Below are positions 57,836 to 64,000 of a stretch of DNA of 64,000 bases, in pieces. Position numbers and translations under genes: made by a program. This DNA is from Aerococcus sp. Group 1 (GTDB lineage Bacteria; Bacillota; Bacilli; Lactobacillales; Aerococcaceae): contig NC_015278.1 of NCBI RefSeq assembly GCF_000193205.1, positions 558,001 to 622,000 of the forward strand. Direction: 5' to 3'. Within the stretch, counting starts at the first letter, position 1; each line of letters begins with the position of its first letter. The notes under the pieces were generated by a model that made no database searches, was not told the origin of the DNA, and saw only the letters and a list, made by a program, of their open reading frames with translations.

Positions 57836-57949
57836 CTATTTAGCATGGGCTAATACTTGCGCCTTTTCTTTGGCTTGGCGTTTGCTTTCTTCGCGTTGTA
57901 CCTGTTTTAAGCTCTTGTAAGGACGGCGTTGTTCGAAAAATCTTAACAT
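57836..57949 (-). CDS. Small basic protein, 37 residues
   Basis: ATG 57949 behind GAAAGGAAG, TAG at 57838-57836. Product begins MLRFFEQRRPYKSLKQVQRE and ends AKEKAQVLAHAK; Arg/Lys-rich and likely helical. Supported by a good ribosome site, a shared terminator just downstream and its own upstream region with 11-bp-spaced TTTACA-type words. Function unknown. Confidence 0.6.
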   Translation of the reverse strand: MLRFFEQRRPYKSLKQVQREESKRQAKEKAQVLAHAK

Positions 57950-58274
57950 AATGATTTTCTTCCTTTCTCTTTTTGGATTTTTACCTTTTGACTTGGCCAA
58001 TCATTGGCTTTATGTAAATTTTACGTAAACTATTCTATCCTATTGTAAATTTAATGTAAAGCTAATTCTGATTAATTTTACATTTAATTAACATTTACTA
58101 GGGATTTCTTAATCATTCCTTATAAATTTACTTATTAGTTAATATTTGTAAAAAGACTCATTTTTATTTACCGAAAAAATACCTATTATTTACAAACTTT
58201 ACTCAAAAGCGGCGCTAGAATTTACATTGCTTGGCTAAAATGAACAATGTACTTTAATGGAAAGGAGAATTCAC
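57950..58274. promoter_or_regulatory. Divergent regulatory region with Pho-box-like repeats
   Basis: AT-rich, no gene. TTTACA-type hexamers occur as 11-bp-spaced pairs: minus strand 58060/58049 and 58029/58018, plus strand 58077/58088. Further plus-strand copies lie at 58167, 58189, 58198 and 58221; the last precedes TAAAAT (58236-58241) by 9 bp, the same spacing as in the phn-like promoter. Suggests PhoP-type control of the small ORF and the Ugp-type operon. Confidence 0.5.
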
Positions 58275-59057
58275 GTGAAGTTTTTGCATCTGTCAGATAC
58301 CCATTACTTGGACAATTACCAGGGCGAATTTGAAGTATTTGGTATCGACTATGAACCCCATGAGAAACTTTTCCATGCTCTAGAAACGTTTGATTTTAAT
58401 AGCGTGGACTTTGTGGTGAACACAGGTGACTTGATTCATGATGGCGGTGTCGAAGATTACCAAGCTTTAGACCGAATTTTAAGGTCTTATATGCCAGAAG
58501 ATATGCCTTTGTACTATGTCTTAGGTAACCATGACAATAAGGCAGCCTTTTACCAAGCCCTGTACGGCAAGGAAGCTGATGAAGGATTGAACTATGTGGT
58601 TGATTTTCAAGGCTATCGCTTAATTATCATAGATACTGCCGAACAGAGTCGTCACCACGGTATCATTTCAAAAGAATTAGAAGCTTGGGTGGCTGATCAA
58701 TTAGCAACGCCTAGTGAAAAGGGTACCTTACTTTTCCACCACCATCCTCTACTTATTGGCTGGGAACCAGGAGTGATCGAAACTGAGATTAGTGACAGCT
58801 ATCTGGATCTATTAGAACAGTCCGATGTACGGGGGATTTTTACTGGTCACCTTCATGAAAACCGCCATGCTATGGTTAGAAATATCCCGCAACACACGGC
58901 GGCTTCATTAGCTTTTGGTTTAGAACAAGTTGGAGATGTGGCTTTCTTTACTGATCAATTGGGTTATTCCGTGGTTGAAGTGAATGACGAAACCATTGAT
59001 GTCTTTACGAAGACAACCAATCCAGTTACTACCCGTTATATTCAACAAGTACTGTAA
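58275..59057 (+). CDS. Calcineurin-like metallophosphoesterase (GpdQ/CpdA type)
   Basis: 260 residues from GTG 58275, 8 bp after AAAGGAG; the ATG at 58257 lies before that site. Motifs HLSDTH, GDLIHDGGVEDY, LGNHDN, FHHHP and GHLHENRH give both metal sites. First gene of an operon for a Ugp-type importer, so hydrolysis of an imported glycerophosphodiester to glycerol 3-phosphate is the likely role. Paralogue of the enzyme at 11866. Confidence 0.87.
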   Translation: MKFLHLSDTHYLDNYQGEFEVFGIDYEPHEKLFHALETFDFNSVDFVVNTGDLIHDGGVEDYQALDRILRSYMPEDMPLYYVLGNHDNKAAFYQALYGKEADEGLNYVVDFQGYRLIIIDTAEQSRHHGIISKELEAWVADQLATPSEKGTLLFHHHPLLIGWEPGVIETEISDSYLDLLEQSDVRGIFTGHLHENRHAMVRNIPQHTAASLAFGLEQVGDVAFFTDQLGYSVVEVNDETIDVFTKTTNPVTTRYIQQVL

Positions 59058-59093
59058 GTTAATGCAAAAAATATACTTTAAAGGAGTAGAGAA

Positions 59094-60386
59094 ATGAAGC
59101 TTAGAAAATGGTTATTGAGTGGTTTAACCTTATTAACAGGTTTATCTTTAGCCGCATGTGGCAATAGCTCAGGAGAGAGCGATAGCGCTGCTTCTGACGG
59201 CCCCGTAGAAATTGAATATTGGTACCCTAACGCCGACACCCAAGGGGGACAAACGGTTACTGAACTGATTAATGAGTTTAACGAGTCCCAAGATGAAGTT
59301 CATGTAACGGGAGTCTTCCAATCAGGAATGTACCAAGGTTTGATGCAAAACCTCCAAACCAATGCAGCTGCTGGTCAAGTGCCCGCTCTAGTTCAAATTG
59401 GTTGGTCTTACCGCGAATACTTTGCCAATAACTTTGAATATAGCCAACCCCAAGAAATTATTGACAACTTATCCACCGAAGACAGTAGTTTTATCACTGA
59501 TAAGTTCGAAGAAAATATCTATAGCTTAGCGACAGCCAATGATGATTCCCAAGTTGGTTTACCTTATTCCTTATCGGTACCGGTAATTTACTTGAATATG
59601 GATATCTTAAATGAAGCTGGAGTTAATAAAGACGACCTTAAGACCTGGGAAGATATCCGAGAAGCGGCTCAAACCATCAGTGAAAATACTGACCACACCG
59701 GCCTATATATCCAAGAAGCGGAAGATAACTGGAATATCCAATCCATGGTGGAATCTAACGGCTCTCAAATGCTTAAAGACGGTAAAGCCGCATTTGCTGA
59801 CGATAAAGGGAAAGAAACCTACCAATTCTACCAAGACATGGTTGAAGAAGGCAGTGCTATTCACGCTTCAGGAGAAGATGGTCAACAAGCCTTCATCTCA
59901 GGAAACATCGGCATGTGGCACCAAACCATCGCCCAACGGACCAATGTCATGAATAATGCCAATTTTGAAGCTGTAGCGATTCCTTCTCCTGCCTTTGAAG
60001 GCGAAGAAATTAATAAACCAGCTGGGGGTTCTATGCTTGTGGTGACTGCCCAAGATGATGACCAACAATTAGCTGCTTGGAAATTTATGAAGTTCTTATA
60101 TGAACCAGACAACATTGCTGCCTGGACTAAGGGAACTGGCTATGTGCCACCAACGAAAGATGCTTCTGATAATGAAGAATTACAAACTTTAATTAAAGAC
60201 GATAAAATCTTCCCAGCAGCCTATGCCAACTTAGAAAATCTGGTTCCATGGGCACCATTCCCTGGTAACTCCGGTATGCAAGCAGAACAAATGCTCATTG
60301 ACCTCAAAGACCGTGTCTTAGGTGGGGCTGACGTGGATACCGAAGTACAAAATACCCAGGATGAAATTAACCAATTGATTAAATAA
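59094..60386 (+). CDS. ABC importer substrate-binding lipoprotein (UgpB-like), copy 1
   Basis: 430 residues. Signal with lipobox LAAC; cluster-B binding protein fold: EIEYWYPNADTQGGQTV, VQIGWSYREYF, GLPYSLSVPVIYLN. Closest in layout to UgpB, the glycerol 3-phosphate/glycerophosphodiester binder, but the sugar-binding relatives cannot be excluded. AAAGGAG precedes the ATG. A second paralogous gene starts at 63350. Confidence 0.87.
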   Translation: MKLRKWLLSGLTLLTGLSLAACGNSSGESDSAASDGPVEIEYWYPNADTQGGQTVTELINEFNESQDEVHVTGVFQSGMYQGLMQNLQTNAAAGQVPALVQIGWSYREYFANNFEYSQPQEIIDNLSTEDSSFITDKFEENIYSLATANDDSQVGLPYSLSVPVIYLNMDILNEAGVNKDDLKTWEDIREAAQTISENTDHTGLYIQEAEDNWNIQSMVESNGSQMLKDGKAAFADDKGKETYQFYQDMVEEGSAIHASGEDGQQAFISGNIGMWHQTIAQRTNVMNNANFEAVAIPSPAFEGEEINKPAGGSMLVVTAQDDDQQLAAWKFMKFLYEPDNIAAWTKGTGYVPPTKDASDNEELQTLIKDDKIFPAAYANLENLVPWAPFPGNSGMQAEQMLIDLKDRVLGGADVDTEVQNTQDEINQLIK

Positions 60387-60416
60387 CAATGCTTGATATT
60401 TAGAAGGTGAGGAAAT

Positions 60417-61292
60417 ATGAAAGAGCGTTATAAACCGCTATGGTATCTACTACCAGCCATTCTCATATTTGGTATATTTGTAGCTTGGCCTACACTCTAT
60501 ACTTTATATTTGAGTTTCTTTGAATGGAATATGGTCAGTCCTAAGAAGACATTTGTAGGCTTTGACAATTACATCACTTTGTTTACTGACCCTCTAACTT
60601 ATAAGATTCTATGGAATACCGTGGTCTATATTCTTATCTTGTTAGTTGTTAACTTTGCTGTTCCTTATGTGATTGCCTTTGTGCTTCATTTCTTAATTCC
60701 AAAGTTCAAAGACTTCTTTAAATCCGCATTTTTCCTACCTTCATTTATTTCAATGGTGGTTGGATCAATTGTATATAACTGGATTCTGAACCCAACCTCA
60801 GGACCAGTGGCTAAATTATTAGGCTTTGTTGGGATTAACCTCCCTAATTGGTCAACCTCCCAAAGCCTGGTGATTGTGGTCATTTGTTACATTACGGCTT
60901 GGAAAGTTTTTGGTTATAACTTTATTACACTTTATGCAGCAATTTCAGGGATTGATAATGAAGTCATTGAGAGTGCCCGCTTGGATAAAATTCCTTCCTG
61001 GCGTGTCTTCAAAGATATTGTTATGCCGATGTCTTCCTCAACGGGTTTATACGTATTCATTATGACCATTGTTACCGGTCTCCAATACGTCTATACACCG
61101 ATCTCAGTGATTACCTCGGGGGGACCAGATAACGCCTCATCTAACTTGATTTATGAATCCTACAAGAATGCCTTTGTCCTCTTCCAAACCGGGTACTCGG
61201 CAGCCATGTCAATTGTGACTTTGCTACTCTTTTCTATCTTACTGTTCTTGAACTTCAAGTTCAGCGAAAGGGGTGTCTACTATGCAAACTAG
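60417..61292 (+). CDS. ugpA: ABC permease, UgpA-like
   Basis: 291 residues, six helices, with the MalF/UgpA-type EAA loop VIESARLDKIPSWRVFKDIVMP. Forms the channel with the next gene. GAAGGTGAGG precedes the ATG. Confidence 0.87.
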   Translation: MKERYKPLWYLLPAILIFGIFVAWPTLYTLYLSFFEWNMVSPKKTFVGFDNYITLFTDPLTYKILWNTVVYILILLVVNFAVPYVIAFVLHFLIPKFKDFFKSAFFLPSFISMVVGSIVYNWILNPTSGPVAKLLGFVGINLPNWSTSQSLVIVVICYITAWKVFGYNFITLYAAISGIDNEVIESARLDKIPSWRVFKDIVMPMSSSTGLYVFIMTIVTGLQYVYTPISVITSGGPDNASSNLIYESYKNAFVLFQTGYSAAMSIVTLLLFSILLFLNFKFSERGVYYAN

Positions 61293-62115
61293 GGGAAAAT
61301 GGAGCGCAAGTAATGTGATTTGGACCATTGTTTTCATCCTAATCGTCATCATATGGCTGATGCCTATTCTGTTTGCCTTGGGCACTTCTTTGAGACGCTT
61401 ACCGGATGTTTATGATAATGTCCTGGCTTTCATCCCATTGCAACCGGTCTTTGATAACTACATCAAGTTGATGGACCGCTTGCCATTACTTAGGATTGTG
61501 ATGAATACCTTTACCATCGCCACAACTGTAACGGTGGCTAAGTTAGTGATTTCCTTCTTAGCTGCCTATGCCTTTGTCTACTTTGACTTTAGAGCGAAGA
61601 AATCATCCTATTTTCTCTTTATTTCTTCCATCTTTATTCCCTTTACGGTAACCATGATTCCAAACTACCTCATGATTAACCGGATGGGACTAGGCGACAA
61701 TATTTTTGGGGTAGTCTTCCCCTTAGTTGCTGATGCTACTGGGATCTTATTAATGAACCAAGCCATGCGTAATATTCCTTATTCCTTGATTGAAGTGGCT
61801 AAATTGGACAATATTTCGGATTGGCGAATTATGAAGGATATTATTGTTCCACTTATTCGTCCTCAATTAACTTCCACCGGGATATGGTTCTTTATCAACT
61901 CTTGGAACGAATTTGTATGGCCATCCCTCTTCTTAAAAACAGAAGAAAACTTTACTTTACCACTGGCCTTACAACTCTTTATGTCGGCAGAAGGTGGTAC
62001 TGACTTTACTGTTGCCATGGCAATTTCCGTGATTACCATGAGTATTCCATTATTACTCTACTTGGTATTCCAAAAATACATTATCGGTACCTTTACCTCA
62101 GCCGGTATTAAATAG
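61282..62115 (+). CDS. ugpE: ABC permease, UgpE-like
   Basis: 277 residues from ATG 61282, 8 bp after AAAGGGG; the start overlaps the end of the previous gene by 11 bases. Six helices and the EAA loop LIEVAKLDNISDWRIMKDIIVP. Typical MalG/UgpE partner. Confidence 0.87.
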   Translation: MQTRGKWSASNVIWTIVFILIVIIWLMPILFALGTSLRRLPDVYDNVLAFIPLQPVFDNYIKLMDRLPLLRIVMNTFTIATTVTVAKLVISFLAAYAFVYFDFRAKKSSYFLFISSIFIPFTVTMIPNYLMINRMGLGDNIFGVVFPLVADATGILLMNQAMRNIPYSLIEVAKLDNISDWRIMKDIIVPLIRPQLTSTGIWFFINSWNEFVWPSLFLKTEENFTLPLALQLFMSAEGGTDFTVAMAISVITMSIPLLLYLVFQKYIIGTFTSAGIK

Positions 62116-62147
62116 ATTAGTGACAAAGTAAGGAGTGTAGAAAAGTA

Positions 62148-63296
62148 ATGACTAGAATCTTATTAGATAACATCAAAAAAGCTTATGGCGATACCGTCAT
62201 TATGGAAGATATGAGCTTTTCAGTTGAGGAGGGAGAACGTTTAGTTTTACTAGGCCCCTCTGGCTGTGGGAAATCAACAATTTTACGGATGATTGCCGGC
62301 TTTGAAGAAATTACAGATGGTAATTTGATGTTTGACGAACAAAAGGTGAATGAAGTGGCCCCTGGAGACCGTAATGTAGCCATGGTTTTCCAAAACTATG
62401 CCCTCTATCCTCATATGAACGTTTATGACAACATCACATATGGCCTCAAGGTCAATAAGGTCCCTAAAGATCGGATTGATAACCGGGTCAATGAAGTAGT
62501 GGAAGCCCTAGACCTGGAAAAATATCTCCAACGGAAACCTGCTGAATTATCTGGTGGTCAGCGGCAACGGGTTGCTCTAGCACGTGCAACTGTTAAAGAT
62601 AGCGATGTCTTCCTATTAGACGAGCCCCTATCTAACTTAGACGCCAAGTTACGGGTTTCAGCACGGGAATCTTTGGTGGATATCCACAGGCGTTACCGTC
62701 AAACCATGATTTACGTGACCCACGACCAGATCGAAGCCATGACTTTTGCTGATCGGATTGCTTTACTGAACTTTGGGGAACTCCAACAAATTGATACACC
62801 GGAAAATATTTACCATACCCCAGCCAATATCTTTACGGCTTGTTTTATTGGGAATCCTCCGATGAATATTTTTGATAATAGTTCCTATAAGGACGGCCGT
62901 CTCTATATCCATGAGCAGTCCGCCCCATTAGCCCCTGAATGGGTGGAATTCATTGAAGCAGGCAATTACACTAACCTCAAAGTTGGTGTACGTCCTGAAG
63001 CAATCAAAGTAACAGTCAATCCTTCAGAAACAACCTTTACTGGGGTAGTCAGCCACATTGAAAACCAAGGGGCTAACTATGCCAACTATGTGGACATTGC
63101 TGGTGAAACTATGGTGGTCTTAACTCAAATTCGCCTAGCTGACCCAGGTGACCCCATTTATATGGAATTTGAAAAGTATGACTTGCATTTCTTCGATGTT
63201 GATACGACCAATTCCATTGGTTACCCAGAAAATATCCTTAATGCTAAGCGTTTATCTGCAGGGCAAAAACCATTGCCTATTAACGCGCGCGACTAA
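62148..63296 (+). CDS. ugpC: ABC ATPase, UgpC/MsmK-like
   Basis: 382 residues. Walker A GPSGCGKST, signature LSGGQRQRVALARA, Walker B VFLLDEPLSNLDAKLR, and a C-terminal TOBE-type regulatory domain (from about 240), as in MalK/UgpC. Powers the Ugp-type importer. GTAAGGAGTG precedes the ATG. Confidence 0.9.
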   Translation: MTRILLDNIKKAYGDTVIMEDMSFSVEEGERLVLLGPSGCGKSTILRMIAGFEEITDGNLMFDEQKVNEVAPGDRNVAMVFQNYALYPHMNVYDNITYGLKVNKVPKDRIDNRVNEVVEALDLEKYLQRKPAELSGGQRQRVALARATVKDSDVFLLDEPLSNLDAKLRVSARESLVDIHRRYRQTMIYVTHDQIEAMTFADRIALLNFGELQQIDTPENIYHTPANIFTACFIGNPPMNIFDNSSYKDGRLYIHEQSAPLAPEWVEFIEAGNYTNLKVGVRPEAIKVTVNPSETTFTGVVSHIENQGANYANYVDIAGETMVVLTQIRLADPGDPIYMEFEKYDLHFFDVDTTNSIGYPENILNAKRLSAGQKPLPINARD

Positions 63297-63349
63297 AAGC
63301 GGTTATTTCAAATTATTAATAGTTAATATAGAAAGAGGGTTTATAAAGC

Positions 63350-64000
63350 ATGTCGTTAAAAAATAGAATTTTTAAAGGAGCCATGGCGCTCCTAGCTGGA
63401 CTTTCCTTGGCAGCGTGTGGCAATGGTGGTTCCGAATCAGCTAGCAACGATGGTGGCGGAGAAGGACCAATTGAAATTGAATACTGGCACGGAAATGCTG
63501 ATACCCAAGGGGGCCAACAGGTTAAAGAATTGGTGGATAAATTTAATGAATCTCAAGATGAAGTTCATGTGACACCAGTTTATAATGAAGGCTTGTATGT
63601 AGGCTTGATGAAGAACTTACAAACTCAAGCTGCAGCTAAGAAATATCCAGCAGTAGTTCAAATTGGCTGGGCTTATCGGGAATACTTCGATGAGAACTTC
63701 GAATCCATGAAGCCGGCTGAACTCATTGACAAATATGCGGCTGAAGAAGACAAAGACTACATGGACACCAAGTTCCACGATGAATTCACTAACCTTGCTA
63801 AGAACCTAGAAGGGGAAGTTCTAGGTTTCCCTTACTCCGCTTCAACAGCTGTTATCTTCGTTAATGAAGACCTTCTCGCTGAAGCTGGTGTCAACCCCGA
63901 CGAAATTAAAACCTATGAAGATTTATTTGAAGCAGCCAAAACCGTCAAAGACAAAACGGGTAAATATGGTTTGAATATTGACCAATCCAATGACAACTGG
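63350..64000 (+). CDS. ABC importer substrate-binding lipoprotein (UgpB-like), copy 2, 5' part
   Basis: The first 217 codons; runs off the right edge. ATG 63350 behind GAAAGAGGG. Lipobox LAAC, then EIEYWHGNADTQGGQQV, FNESQDEVHV and VQIGWAYREYF. Clearly a paralogue of the protein at 59094, so two binding proteins flank one permease/ATPase set. Differences such as YWHG versus YWYP near the ligand-binding N-terminus suggest different ligands or affinities. Confidence 0.88.
   Translation, partial: MSLKNRIFKGAMALLAGLSLAACGNGGSESASNDGGGEGPIEIEYWHGNADTQGGQQVKELVDKFNESQDEVHVTPVYNEGLYVGLMKNLQTQAAAKKYPAVVQIGWAYREYFDENFESMKPAELIDKYAAEEDKDYMDTKFHDEFTNLAKNLEGEVLGFPYSASTAVIFVNEDLLAEAGVNPDEIKTYEDLFEAAKTVKDKTGKYGLNIDQSNDNW

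Overview
The window is most likely chromosomal DNA of an Aerococcus-type low-GC Gram-positive coccus (Aerococcaceae, Lactobacillales). The evidence is the 16S rRNA sequence at 41376-42927, fermentative genes (L- and D-2-hydroxyacid dehydrogenases, pullulanase), strong AGGAGG-type ribosome sites, cre-like sites, and a Bacillus-like 12-tRNA cluster behind one rRNA operon. The assignment comes from recognition, not from a database search.

Layout. 1-6.9 kb: edge of an FMN/FAD reductase, a fused quaternary-amine/ergothioneine-type ABC importer with its ATPase, an ornithine-cyclodeaminase-family enzyme, an SRAP protein, a nitroreductase and a pseudouridine synthase. 7-12.7 kb: an L-HicDH-like dehydrogenase, then an AT-rich phosphonate-type ABC cassette (phnD-C-E-E) ending in a metallophosphoesterase and preceded by a four-unit, 11-bp-periodic Pho-box-like array. 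12.8-22.5 kb: an enoyl/quinone reductase, a cytosine-deaminase-family enzyme and the SirTM set (OYE, luciferase-like monooxygenase, GcvH-L, Zn-macrodomain, ADP-ribosylating sirtuin, LplA). 22.5-40.9 kb: housekeeping and metabolic genes (LOG, D-LDH, LysM, GalE, UraA, RecX, Fe-S-less MutY, Ntdp, PulA, aromatic-acid exporter, PerR, ProC) and a possible divergent ComK. 40.9-47.4 kb: rrn operon with three tandem promoters and 12 tRNAs. 47.4-50.9 kb: remnant of an integrated phage-like element at tRNA-Leu (integrase, lipoprotein, ImmA, three tandem CI-type repressors). 50.9-57.8 kb: split chromate-type transporter, an unusual multi-FMN/PAS protein, an IS3-family element lodged in a terminator, an arylsulfotransferase-like lipoprotein and a DUF218 protein. 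57.8-64 kb: a 37-residue small ORF diverging from a phosphodiesterase plus Ugp-type ABC operon with two paralogous binding proteins; the last is cut by the window edge.

How it fits together. Two separate operons pair a paralogous metallophosphoesterase with a transporter for phosphorus compounds, and both are preceded by TTTACA-like repeats at 11-bp spacing. This suggests a phosphate-starvation regulon for scavenging organophosphates. The SirTM set is a lipoylation-dependent ADP-ribosylation switch linked to flavin oxidoreductases.

Caution. Five genes (phnC, phnE1, perR, the integrase, the third repressor) each become intact if one base is added back to an A/T run. This common direction suggests homopolymer undercalling in the source assembly rather than five true pseudogenes. 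The second repressor instead has an in-frame TGA.
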